Source: Liolophura sinensis
Lineage: Eukaryota > Mollusca > Polyplacophora > Chitonida > Chitonidae
Reading direction: 5' to 3'
NCBI RefSeq assembly: GCF_032854445.1
Contig: NC_088307.1
Coordinates: forward strand, 17,918,001 to 17,982,000
DNA: 64,000 nt
This document shows positions 9,901 through 21,169 of this stretch, piece by piece (positions within the stretch are counted from its first letter, which is position 1; the number at the start of each line of letters is the position of its first letter). The notes below the pieces were generated by a model, which made no database searches, had not been told where the DNA came from, and was given only the letters and a program-made list of their open reading frames with translations. The position numbers and the translations under genes are program-made.

Positions 9901-12485
9901 AACCTTAGGCTATAAATGCATTTTATTATGGTTCAGTTTTCCGAAGTCATTAGTGACAAAGTTTTGATGATCGTTTTATTGTTTGCCAAGGATAGAGATC
10001 TCTTGTCTTGTCTTTTTGCCGTTATGAACAAATTTGTACTAATAAATCAGCTAACTTCAGATTTTACAGAAGACAGCCTTGGTCAGGAAACTGTACCACA
10101 CCTGGTCACTAGAGCTCCCCCTGGTGGAAATGACACAGAATCATTAGGGTGAGATAACTCATCAGACTTTTAGGTTAATAATGTAGACAAGAATTTAGTG
10201 AAATTTGCCATGTGAATGTAAATGTATATCCCGTTGAAACTCTACAGCTTTTCATCATTGGAAATTCATTTGTGGTGACTGCTATTTGTGGCCGTTGACC
10301 TCATTTCCTCATTTTTTTTTTATTACTGATTGTGAAGTTCAAATTAGTCCTGGGGTCAAAACTCATGTTCGCTCCTTGTTCAGTTGTACATGAGGGATCT
10401 GCCAGCAACCAGTGGGTGGTTGTGGAACTCCCCAGGCTCTGCCCAGTTTCTGTCCACCATTATGCAGCCATCATGTAAATGAAGTACTCTTGAGTACATC
10501 GTAAAACTTGCCGTAAATCAAATAAATAAATATGATTAGTCCATATAAGCTTGCGTGATAAATGGATAAAACCATGAATGGAGAGATTCTAGGGCTCCCT
10601 TTGAGTCACAGATGCTAACTTTAATTTGAGGGAGAGGGTGGTTTTATGTATTTTTGTTGTTTGCTTGTTTTTCTGTTGAACCAAAAGTATTGTTCGTTTC
10701 TCTAGGTACCTACATCCTATAACCAGTAGGGCTGCTCCGCAATCTTTACAGTTGACCAATGAAATGTTTTTACAACCACGATCAGCCGACCCAAACTGTA
10801 ATGTTTTAGCAGCAAGGCCACCCGTTCCTGCACCCTTCAAATCGCAAGCGGCGAAGTCTGCTAGTGAGGAAAAAGCTGCATTGGGTATCAGCGACATGGA
10901 CAGTGTTGATGGATACTTTGATATGCGACAGTCGACAGAGAACTTAAACAGCACCTTGAGCCGTTCAATTAGTGTGACACCAATGTCACCTAGCAACAAA
11001 GATTGGTTCCCGCCTCCCTCCTTTGGAGAAGCGACCCAAGTGAGTGGCGGGAGCTACGCAGGCATTAAGGTCAACTCTGTTTTTGGGTCACCTCCAAGGT
11101 CTGTTCAGCAATTTGGGCCAGTTTTGCCAAAAGAGGATCAGTCTTATCTAAACCCAAGAGCATCGGAGGTAGACGATGACAGTCTTGTCAGTGAGAAGAA
11201 GAGCAAGCCTCCTTTGGCGCCTCGTGCAAAGAATAAAGATGGTGCAACAACATCACCACATCCTCGCTACAGGATGATGCGTTTGAAGTCGCGGAGCTGT
11301 GAGGACATGAGTGACTTCCACACAACCATATACATGAACAGAGCTGATGTCAACAACGAGAACAATGAAAATGATGGCAAGACCACCCCTGAACCATTTA
11401 ATGACCTTGACCCTTTTGAGAACAAGCAGTACGCCACAGAACCTCGTGCAGGACGAAGATTTGTGAAGAAAGAGCGCACAAACACTAGCTTGTACGACCC
11501 GTCCACTCTGCCAGCAAGTCAGTTGCCACAGTATTACAATCACAACAACAATACAAAGCAGCCATATCTGGGTAGGTCTGTGTCTAACCCAAACTTTTTT
11601 GACCTGGAGAGTAAAGACATTATTACTAAACGAGATAAATCCCTCAAATCAACCAGCCTAGGAAAATCTCCTACTCGATCACTGGCCAGTCTTTTGCCTG
11701 GTGCGCTGAAGAGGCATTTGAGTCGGGAAAACAATGCTTCAGGCGACGGGAATGAGAGTTTGTTGGAAGGAGAGCGCCCAAGAAGTCGGTCCAATAGCTT
11801 GCGTCTTCGCTCCAACAGCGTGACGAAAAGCTCTTCTGATTTACCATCAGCATCAAACTTTGTGCGAAATTTTCGCAGATCAAGTTTTGGGTCTAAGGAC
11901 AGCATATCTGCCAGCATAAAAGGGATAACGATGTCAGAAAAGTCTCGATCTTTCAGAAAACACAAGTCTGTGGATTCTAACCTGAATAGACAGACCAGTG
12001 AGTTGAGCGACTCTGTGTCGCCAACATCAGCATCGTCGCCACCTCAGTCAAGGTCCCCAGGTGCAACATCACCGACACCGATAAAGGAATCAGTTTCTCC
12101 CACAACACCATCAAGGCCAATTGCAACAGTGTCAAAACCAAATGTAAAACCAAGAGTACAAGGGCTTAGTTCAAGGTCACCTAATCTTGATTCAAGCTCT
12201 CCGGGTGTGGGTTCAAGTTCATCAGGTGAAAGTTCAAGGTCAAGAGGTATTAGTTCAAGGTCACCTGGTGCCTCTCCAAAGTCACACAGTACCTTGTCAA
12301 GCTCAAAGGGGATGCCATCTAGATCACGCGGACTGCCATGGCAGTCAGAGTACGCAAATGGTCACATGTCACCACAGGAATATGACTCTCGCAGTCTGCC
12401 AGTCAGAAGGAAGAACTTCTCCGTCATGGCAGGACGGCGACTACCCAGTCTTCCAGATGAGAAGAAAACAGAAACGGCATGTTAA
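984..12485 (+). CDS. DOK/IRS-type PH-PTB docking adaptor protein
   Basis: Eight coding exons with consensus splice sites: 984-1016, 4192-4351, 5101-5283, 5839-5950, 7509-7712, 9678-9825, 10061-10148, 10706-12485. The product is about 902 residues if one missing base in exon 4 is allowed for. Residues about 12-125 form a PH domain (for example NSWQPKYFLLRKQG, then a closing helix). Residues about 126-231 form an IRS-type PTB domain (WPLKCIRCYE, FILEAGRIAPMGDGVYVFNT). The rest is a disordered Ser/Pro/Arg-rich tail with YFDM near residue 380 and YRMM near 498 (YXXM, the PI3K p85 SH2-binding form) and PPLAPR near 478, a possible SH3 ligand. DOK and IRS proteins bind phosphotyrosine on activated receptors under the plasma membrane and recruit SH2 proteins. 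Exon 4 reaches a stop because a G run (5929-5933) is one base short for the expected frame. Exact orthology within DOK/IRS is unclear. Confidence 0.88.
1017..4191 (+). other. Intron 1 of the adaptor gene
   Basis: The intron begins gtgagaaac and ends ctttcag. It is AT-rich with no convincing exon. A 63-bp tandem duplication lies at about 3512-3636 (two copies containing CCCCTCCCTGCT). Nothing else of note was recognised. Confidence 0.6.
4882..5085 (+). repeat. 30-bp minisatellite in adaptor intron 2
   Basis: About six copies of a 30-bp unit (core TTGGACTTTGTATTTATGTC) run up to the acceptor of exon 3 at 5100. Decayed relatives of the unit extend left to about 4610. The array supplies much of the T-rich tract before the splice acceptor. 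Confidence 0.85.
5839..5950 (+). CDS. PTB-domain exon 4 of the adaptor, with an apparent one-base deletion
   Basis: Acceptor tttggcag and donor CAG/gtactt bracket 112 bases. The frame entering from exon 3 reads DDYFIVEPENSEAHRRIGSR and on to HIAPWG, then meets TAA. The frame leaving the exon reads VTLALQ and joins exon 5 in phase 0 as the first strands of the PTB domain require. One extra base restores the whole reading, and the shift falls at the five-G run 5929-5933. This may be an assembly error, an allele or a true mutation. Confidence 0.75.
5971..5999. repeat. Short perfect hairpin just after exon 4
   Basis: A perfect 12-bp stem (CTCTCCCCTTAA and its complement) with a 5-base loop (GACTA) starts 20 bp downstream of the exon 4 donor of the adaptor gene. 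Its role is unknown. It could affect splicing or be a remnant of a small inverted-repeat element. Confidence 0.7.
6645..7276. repeat. Large inverted repeat, two 290-bp arms
   Basis: Left arm 6645-6934 and right arm 6987-7276 are reverse complements with, by eye, five substitutions and two 1-base indels (about 98 percent). The spacer is 52 bp. Each arm contains the head of a SINE (family B) plus about 140 bp of flank. The transcript of adaptor intron 4 would fold into a long near-perfect hairpin. Confidence 0.9.
6780..7433 (+). mobile_element. SINE family B copy split by an inverted duplication
   Basis: The tRNA-like head with GGTAGATCCAGGGTCAATCC starts near 6780 and continues to about 6971. 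It is followed by the inverted copy of the head (right arm). The SINE tail in the original orientation follows at about 7290-7433, including the conserved GACGTTAAACCCCAAGCACT and a CACTCACTC end. It lies in adaptor intron 4, upstream of exon 5 at 7509. Confidence 0.8.
8036..9650 (+). repeat. 20-bp minisatellite, about 1.6 kb
   Basis: A 20-bp unit (CAGTGTATCAGTCAATCTGT) is repeated dozens of times, with variants and recurring inserted CAATAGTCTGTCAGT blocks at about 8.41, 8.51, 8.71, 8.84, 9.04, 9.13, 9.33, 9.39 and 9.49 kb. The left end is degenerate. All three forward frames stay open over long stretches because the unit has few stops, but this is an intronic satellite, not a protein. It ends just before the acceptor of adaptor exon 6 (9678). 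Confidence 0.92.
10385..10535 (+). mobile_element. SINE family A, diverged
   Basis: An old copy in adaptor intron 7. It shows GATCTGCCAGCAACC, the body CAGGCTCTGCCCAGTTTCTG, the core ACTCTTGAGTACATCGTAAAA and a terminal AATAAATAAATA. Confidence 0.75.
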
Positions 12486-12869
12486 GAGTTTGTGGGGCGA
12501 AATGTGCTGAAATCTGGTGTAGGCTTAGTTTTTGTGTTGTGTTATTAGTATGACTTCCACGAAAGCTTTATGAATATTTGTGCTATCACATGATTGATAG
12601 CCCAGCATAAGGAACAAAGCCTTGTGAATTATTTCCTATTATTACGTTGTGAATGAAGGCTTACAGTTCAATGTCATTTTACTTATGGAAACCACTGTGC
12701 ACAGTGAATGACGAATGTTTTGTGATATCACCTATGTTTTTTTCATGGAATTTTCCCCCAGCTAATCACCCTGCTGTTCTAAGTGAGTGAGAAGTGACGT
12801 GAAATTTTATTTGATTAACGGTAAATCACATCACTTCCTATAGTTTTTTTCTGTACTGATCAGTTCCTC

Positions 12870-13030
12870 TCAGGCTATACGTGGGAAGGCCTGCCAGCAA
12901 CTTGCAAATGGTCGTTGGTTTACACTGGGCTCTGCCTGGTTTCCTCCCGCCGTAATGCTAGTTGCCGTCATATAAGTGAAATATTCTTGAGTACGGCGTA
13001 AAACACCAATCAGATAAATAAATAAATAAA
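12870..13030 (+). mobile_element. SINE family A in the adaptor 3' flank
   Basis: Contains TACGTGGGAAGGCCTGCCAG, GGTTTCCTCCCGCCGTAATG, the core ATTCTTGAGTACGGCGTAAA and an AATAAATAAATAAA tail. The tail could serve as a polyadenylation signal for the adaptor mRNA. Confidence 0.88.
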
Positions 13031-15159
13031 CATACTGATCAACCAGTAAATGAGTTAGCACATGTATAGGAGGGCAGGTAGCTGATGAAAATTCAGTACA
13101 TACAGCTTGCAAATCTATCAAATGATGTGAAGTTCTGGGCAAATAACCACCATGGGGACATAACACTTGCAGTATTGAGGCCACTTTCATGTAATTGTTT
13201 GATGCCTATATGCATAAAAAACAGGGACGTCCTTTCTATGTTCGTTAAAGGCACTTTAAGTCTTTAAAGGCAAAGAACACACTAGCTAGAAATATATGTC
13301 ATATAGAAGACCATTAAACACTGTCCACAAGATTAATTTGATTCAGTTTTTAATTTTCTTTTTTTTTTCAACCAAGAAAAATGCATTTGAAACTATGGAC
13401 TCTATGGTGGCCTTTTCTGACCACATTAGGACTATGTCACATTAGGTTTTTGCCACATAGCACTCATAAACTGCAAGATTTCATCATACAAAATGCATAT
13501 ACATACAGATCTATGAATGCATTCACCCTGTGGACTCTGAAATGACTCACTGGGTCACTCCAGACGATCATAGAATTTGATGGTTTAAAACTGTTTTGTT
13601 CTGTGGGAAAAATTCTTGAAAAATAAATTGAACTATTTTCCTGGACAGCTGTTAAAGGTCTTTCATCTGACATACATGTATAATTCATTTTAGTGTTTTC
13701 TTGACCTTTAATCGTGTTGATTTGAATGTCTTAAAACAGTTGTTTTTAGCTGTGACAAGCAGTTCTTTAATCCACTCTTTGTGTCTGTCCATTGGTTTGC
13801 TTGTCCTTCTATCGGTGGGTAAAATGTTGGACATGTTTTCATTTAGCATGAGTCATTCACTTGACAATGGGGCCTAAGGGCAAAACAACTTACATGTCTC
13901 ACTTATTGCAAATTTAAATTTGTTTTCTAGTACATGTACACCTTCAACAGTCTTGTTCTAATCACATGTTCCATTATTTGATCACAAAAACTATTTACTT
14001 GGTAAATGTCTGTGAACTCTGTAGCTGTTACCACCGTTGTAAATGTAAGAAATGACATTTCGTAAATAATTCATCATGCATTTGGTATTTTTGAAAAGAA
14101 ACAATTTTTTATTGTCTTCCAAAATCACCTTTTTGTTTTGTTGCTATAAATCTTGTGCCATTTATTGAAGCCTTTTGTCACCTGGTTCCTACAATCAGTG
14201 TGTTCACATTGGTGCACAAAAATAGTGTTTTGTTTTATAATGCTCTCTGTTTTGAGAAGAATATTTTTTTTTTGGTTTCCAGAATCACACATTTGCTATA
14301 AATTTTTGTCCAACTGTTGTAGCCAGTTGTTACCTGTTTCTAACACTCGCTGTCTTCACATCCGTGCTTAAAAATAGTATTATATTTGCAACATGATTGT
14401 TGATGTTTACTTCAGGCTTCCGAAGTTATTTGTAATTATGGTTGAAGCAATTCAAAAGTATTATGTACAAACGTAAGCCATTGTTTAAAAGCTTTAGATG
14501 CAAAGTGTGGTATTAAACATACAGTCTCTGAAATCTAGATTGCAGAATTGTATGAGGTTAAATTTTCTCATGTTTTGCCATGCTTCGTAGCGGTGGCTGT
14601 TCAGGAGAATTGTTTGCATATATGATCAGGGTAAAAATTTGGATTTCACTGTGCAGGTGTCCTGTGTGTGTAGCATATTGAATATAATTAAGGACCTTCT
14701 TTACGGCACTAATTTTATTTCTGTTGGATAACTAAAAACAGGTAATAGGATTACATAACGGTCAGACACGTCAGAAGAAAGAAATCCATTTCTGTTTGTC
14801 TGAAATTGTGGTGCTTTTAAGTATCATTTGTGAGTTTTACCATATGTAGGGCCATATATGTACATGAATACATGTATGTCTAGTTGCTTTCTTAGCTAAT
14901 TTGAACTGTGGAATCATTAAGTGTTTGTTTTTTTCCAAAATTAAGAGTTTATGCAGTAGGTATTCAAGATGTACACGATAGTCAAGGACATCCTTGGTGA
15001 GACAACAGCGCCTTTGACCTGATAAAAACTTTACATATATACGATCACGTGGCTTCCAAAAGTTTCATTGTTATATTGTTTTGTTGTTAAGCAACACTTC
15101 CTATTGAAAAGTACCCTTAGTCATGAACAAATTGTCTTTGCGCATACCAATCTGTCAAT

Positions 15160-15380
15160 ATGGTGCCAGGGCCCTCACAAGCCAAGGGAACTAATGGCTT
15201 TTGCCTGCTCATAGCCAGTGAGGTGACAAATCCAAATCCAGTTCTTGCCAGTTTGAGGGTGACATCATGGGAGGAGGTTTTGAAAGGCGGTGGTTTACTC
15301 TGGTATTCTCTTCCCGTAGGTCAGACAACCGTCAAATATCAAGTGAACATTATTGAAAATGGCATTAATAAATAAACATG
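15160..15380 (+). mobile_element. Possible very old SINE family A remnant
   Basis: Loose resemblance to the SINE body and tail: TTTTGCCTGCTCATAGCCAG, then AAGTGAACATTATTGAAAA and a terminal AATAAATAAAC. The match is weak. Confidence 0.3.
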
Positions 15381-16407
15381 TTCAAGAAATAAATGAATAT
15401 TCATGTTGCACCCCTATTCAGAGTGAAAGTGAGAGACAGAAATGGTATGTGAGAATGACTTTAACATTGTAAATAAATTGTGTGTGGATCGGTATTTCAG
15501 ATTTTGGTTTTTTAAGCATGAGCAGTTTTGTAAAAGCGTGAGTAGATTTTTAAAAGCATTATTGTAAAATTGCATTTGTTTGTGAATATATAGGATTCAA
15601 ATTAGTTGAATTCTAAACTATTTTGAATAGGTAAGTGTGTTACAGCAATATTAGATTTTAAATTATTTTTTAAATTTGCATATTGTGAGAGCATAGATGA
15701 AATATTAGTAGTAAAACTAACGTCAGACAATTATTTTTAATCAGTAAAGGCAACCATAAGATAATGTTTGATTTTCAATGGAGATTATTTTAAGTTCATT
15801 TTGCTCTTTCATATACATCACTGTTCAAATGTGTTTTGGTTCTATATAAAATTTTTGTATGATTTTAGTTTTTAAGCTTTGTTTTGGTGCTCTATAGTTT
15901 TAGTGGTTGGAATGTAGACAAATATATGCTTGATGTTCTTAGTTTTGGTTTCTAAGAAATACTTTTGAAGTAATGTATTGTAATACAATGTAATGTTATG
16001 AAATACATACACAATGTAGTGTAATGTAATACATGGTGGTGTGATGTAGTACAGTGTAATGTATTGGGATATCTTTTTTTTTTCGCTCTTATTGCTTCAG
16101 GTCCAAGGCCAAACACTAATGCAGTACACATAGCTTGTTATTCTTTTACCTTACAACAGTGCCAAGCAGAGTAATGTCCCTTTGTTGGAACTCGTCCTGC
16201 GCTGTAGTGTATTTAGATGCTTGTCAGTTGGATGTTTTGGCTTTCAGAGAGCCTTTAGTCCTACACGTATGTCCCTTCACCTTGAAACGGTGAACAGATA
16301 TCAGAGCATTAACAACTTATCACTGTCTCATCCTTAGTCCCCTTATTAAAAGGACTAGCATTGTAACCTGTCCTTAACCCAGTCACTTCACACTTGGGGA
16401 GATGACC

Positions 16408-16599
16408 TCATTCTGGCCATATGACACCCCAGAGTATTTGACTGACATCAGCACATATTGACAAGATCCTGCCTGGATAATAACCATCATCTTGATCAGT
16501 TTTGATGCCATTTAGATTTGATATAAGATCTGGCACCATGGTGGTACCATTCTCTGCCAGTTTTCCAGTAGACGTTTTTGGTGTCAAGTTAACAACCAT
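16408..16599 (-). other. Candidate minus-strand exon, unassigned
   Basis: On the minus strand an acceptor-like taacttttag precedes a 63-codon open stretch ending at a stop (contains GTTMVPDLISNLNG and DDGYYPGRILSI). There is no recognisable domain, and open stretches of this length occur by chance at this base composition. Low support. Confidence 0.18.
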
Positions 16600-17029
16600 A
16601 GTTATCTAAAAGTTAATGTTCATGTCAGAATGGATATGTGATATTGTTCTGGAAAAAAAAAAACATTGGAAAATAATAAAGGCTTGAATAACATCCTTTA
16701 CAGCTTGAATCTGAACTCTGTTAGGTAGGAAAAGATCCTCTGTTGTAATGCCAAGAACCTTGTCTTGAGTGATGCATGTAGATACCCTGGTCACACTGTG
16801 TGACATATGTAAGTGCTATTTTTGTTCCCCATCCAATTTATTATGCCAATACAATTGGGTATATACATTTTGATAAGGTTTTTCTGTGTTTTGCCAATAA
16901 ATTGTGCATTGTTGAATGAGGTGGTACTTAGCATTTTGTTTACACCATGTCATTTCTTCAGTCCTTTTATGTGTAAAAATGCAAGCTATTACATTTAATT
17001 TTAGATAAAACTACAAGCCTTCAAGGGCT

Positions 17030-17350
17030 TAAAAATTGTAAACAGAGGAGAAACTGAGCTCAAGATGTAAACAGGAGAAACTGAGCTCAAGGTGTAAACA
17101 GTGGAGAAACTGTTCTCACAAAGTGTACACAGTTGTGAAACAGCTAAAGATGTAAACATAAATGGAATGGAGCCTACGGAATGTAAACACATGTGAAATT
17201 GACATCAAGATGTAATCAGAGATGAAACTGAGCTCACAAAAGGTGAAGAGTAGTGAAACAGGTCAAGATCTAAACAGGAGCGGAACTGAGCTCACAAAAT
17301 GTAAACAGTTGTGAAGTAGAGCTTAAGGTGTAAACAGTAGTGATATCAGA
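17030..17350 (+). repeat. Degenerate 26-30 bp minisatellite
   Basis: Repeated blocks of the form GAAACTGAGCTCAAGATGTA with AACAG spacers, about ten decayed copies. No coding function. Confidence 0.75.
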
Positions 17351-18671
17351 CTCACAAAATTTACCTAAATTTACAGTATCTAAATATGTAAAGTAGCCAA
17401 TTGACAAAATGCAGTATTATGTTTTGTATAGTGAGACAGAGGAAGGCGTAAGTTTTGAAGTGTTTTTGTCCCCTGTTATGTATGCTGTACAGCCATCCAG
17501 CATTTTTGTACGTCATCCTTCAAATTTAGTACAGGTTCGACCATTGTCTACCTGAATACCGGTTCCTCGTTAAATACTGGTGGTGATGTATGATAGTTTT
17601 TATAGATCACATTCATGTACATTATAATAAGCTGACTGATTGTCGTCTGATTGTCATTGTGCTTTCCATGCATTTATATATCATTTAATTGTACTGTTAA
17701 ACTCTACGAGTTTTTCTTTTTGCTATATTTTGTGGCTACGGTACCATTTGCTATATACAGTAAAACTGCTTCCATGCAGTCTAGTGTAATAGCCTATAGC
17801 ATTATTGAGGTGGTTTTACAGACTGTTCAGAACGGCAGATCATATTTTAATAAAATTAACAATTATCATTTTATATATGTGGTACTTTGTATACATTTAC
17901 AATCATTTCTTCATGCTTTTTAGAAGTTTTAAATGTTAACCTTTATGCTTTCAATCTTGAAAGTTTGCAATTCGAATGATATGGCTTGTAGGGGAATTAT
18001 GTGCTCTAGTGTTTTTTTGTTTGTTTTTTTTATTAAATGTTGAGTGTGCATAATTTTTGTAATTTATAAAGGACGACACATACCCTTGTTATATTTCATG
18101 ATAAGAATTCCATGTATGATTTTTGTGGTCATTTGAATTTATAAGAAGATCTGATGTAACAGAAAACAAACTATAAGATTTCATCTTTTCTGCAAGTTAA
18201 ACTCAATTGATGTACCCAAACACAGAAAAGTTTTAGAAGCCCTCTTTACATTTGAAAAATATGCCAGATTTTTTTTCTATTATCCTGTTATCCTGTATCA
18301 TGTGATTTAGACAATGATAATACCATTTTCAGAGGAAACATATTGCTTGATTCTGATTGGTTCATAATCAATAGGCCACTTAAGAGTTTTGGTGAAGTTT
18401 GATTAATTTCTTAGGTTGGTTTCAAAAGTAGCATTCTAAGGATTTAGTGTGCTTCCGAAAGCTCATCATATATACTAAACTTTACTAGGTGAAATTTCAG
18501 TATGTTTACATTTTACATACGTTTTTGAAAGTGTCAAAATATACACACGGACACATAAGCACTTAACCAACATCAAAGTTAAAATAGAGGACTCATATAT
18601 GTACATCAGTCATGCAGAAAGGTTGAACTTTTACAGAAAGTATTCGTGTTGGTGCAATGATTTTTCCTCAC

Positions 18672-18789
18672 CTGTTATCTTGAAGGAAACCTGAACATTT
18701 GTTGTTTTATCTTGCCAGATTTCGTGTACACCGATTCTCCTATCAAGGATTTTAGCTTGACTACACTCCTCGCCATAGACATTCTCTGC
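18672..18789 (-). other. Candidate internal exon on the minus strand
   Basis: A pyrimidine-rich acceptor (cattgtcttgattgtcag) and a donor (gtgagg) bracket 118 bases on the minus strand. They read in one open frame as AENVYGEECSQAKILDRRIG followed by VHEIWQDKTTNVQVSFKIT. The family is not recognised and no partner exon was found. It could be part of a minus-strand gene between the adaptor and the arrestin, or a chance match. Confidence 0.28.
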
Positions 18790-21169
18790 CTGACAATCAA
18801 GACAATGCACGCACCCATTACTACAGATCGTTTAACATCAGGGCCGAGTTGTTCAAAACTTTCAAGATTTATTACCAGATTTTAACTTTAAGCCAAGTGT
18901 TCAGTTTAGGAGTTAGCCCAAAAATAATCGCGTAACAATATATTAAATATAAAATATAAGCCTGCTGCTGGTATACTTTGACTTTGGATAACTGCAGTGG
19001 CTGCTGAATTTGGCTAAAATTTAAATATAAAAAGTGACTTAATACCAGTATTAGCTAATACACTTTGGGCCCAGAGTACTAGGGCAGGTGGATGCGCCCA
19101 ACTTGTCCCATGTCCCCATATCCCCATATCATTTACAGATGTTCTTTTTCTGTCAACACATTACAGTAACATTCTCTGAGAATTGTACATAGAGATATGT
19201 AAACAGAAGTGTTGTAACCTTAAATCCTATGAAAGCTGTGTGTTTTGGCGGGCCTGTGTAATGATTCATATTTGGGTACTGACCTGTGGCAGATATGCAT
19301 CTGATGTAGCGTTTAGAGGGATACCAAATCGATTCTGATTGGCTGGTGTAAGAGCTATGCCTTTGCCGTAGCTGAATTTCACGTATGGCACATTTGTTTA
19401 AGCGTGACCAAGCCTGCATGGATTAACCCAGGAAACCCTATCTCCACCAACAGCCAGTCAGCATGGATTCTGTATCCCTTTAACTGTAAAAAAGATAAAT
19501 AACATGCAAAATATCACAAAACTATTCAGTTTTAAATTATTAATAACCATATGCTATTGATTCAGACATGAAATTCTGCATCGTAACACGACCTTCTGCC
19601 AAACCAACAGCCCCAACGCAAGACAGGCTAAGCTTGTTTCATTTGCCCCCTCAACCTCCCAAACTCCAACCTCCCAAACAAAAAATTTAGGAAAGTCTGC
19701 CACTGAGTTTAATGTGTTCAGTTTCATTTGATCATGGAAATTTTATCCATATGGTTGTGATTGTTAATAATTATCATCAGTTAAGAACGTTATATTGTAC
19801 ACTTGATATCACTTTATTGTTAATAAATATTTTATAATTGAAAATGATAATCGCTGAAATAATGCTGTCTTTTTGTTCATCCATGTGTATGGACACGCGT
19901 GCTGCGTGTGTGTGAGAGAGAATGTCTTTGTCTTCATTTCACATTTTTTCGCACGGATTTCATGTCATTCCATACCTGACCAGCTCTGCATCGCTTGCCT
20001 TCTAAGCGGAACTGAGACATGTTTTCGAGGCCACATTTCATCTGTTACTTGTGACCATACCATTTGGCATGTACCTATATCACACAGCCGTTGCTGTTCT
20101 ACAATGCTGTAAGTCTATATTTTACCGGAAAAGTCTTGATACACGTCTTGACATGACGTTCAGCAATCGAGAGTAGACCAATCTATTACATGTACATGAA
20201 AGATAAGCTGTCAAAAACTGAACCGACTGACAGATAGGCCAACAGACAAACAGATAGGCAGATAGGCCAACAGACAAAGCGACACTGCATGCATGGAGCT
20301 GTCTGTCGCAGCTACAACTAGGGATTACTAGAAAGACGCATGAAAAGTTTTTTTTTATTTATTTCTTAAAAGGCTAATATGCTTCCCAGATTTCGTTGAG
20401 CGTAAAAATGTCTGACCACTATATGCTGTTTTCCTAAAAAGAAAAAAAAAGGCCCAAGCAGTCAGTCCGGAATTTAAGTCTAGCCTGCAGTAGTGATGTC
20501 AACGGTGATAGCTGTCGAAATAAGCTCATGACGTCATTAACGAAAATTTCCGACCACTAACGGGAAAATGTATAAACTAAAGGGTTTCTTAAGAGATTCA
20601 AAGATATGCCTCAAGGCTTTTGTTTATACTTTCCTTCTTTATGACCATTATCTTTTGGGAGTCCCTCTTCCTGTTTCCTTTGAGATTCGGAATGCTCCTG
20701 TATGGTTCATGCACGTTGGCTAATTTGCTTTCACGCATGAATGCTTGGAGCAGCGCCATGCCCTTTGCCCACTCAATTTACACCGCTCCCAATTATAATA
20801 GAATCGCACTGTTGATGATTAGGCCTGTTTTGTACCTGCTAAAACCTTTATGACATTTCTTTTTATTACTTCGCTGGTGTACAGAGCTGAATATAAACAA
20901 AGCGAACTGATCGCCTGTACAACAATACCCTATAGACGTCTGTCAGTTTAAGAATACACGCTTGACGGACCATTAGGAGAGGTGAAATGACAGCGCGAAG
21001 ATGAACTATAAAACAGAAGGCCTCAATCTTAGAGGCTATTACGGGCCTAACAACTCACATTAGCCTGTCTGAATTTCTGCATCACAACAGATTGTATTTA
21101 TTTATTATTTACGTCGCAATCAATAATTTTTCACTTATACCTCGCCCGTCCCAAAGTTCACGCATGCAG

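Larger units (their letters stand above)
12486..16400 (+). other. 3' flank and likely 3' UTR of the adaptor gene
   Basis: AT-rich sequence after the adaptor stop codon with no further convincing exon. Possible AATAAA signals occur at about 13.01-13.03 kb (inside a SINE tail), 13.62 kb, 15.36 kb and 15.47 kb, so the mRNA end cannot be placed. Apart from the SINEs listed separately, nothing recognisable was seen. Confidence 0.45.

Noticed and set aside
11253-11965. Minus-strand open frames within the last adaptor exon
   Set aside because: Shadows of the Ser/Pro-rich coding sequence on the plus strand; no splice sites or domains.
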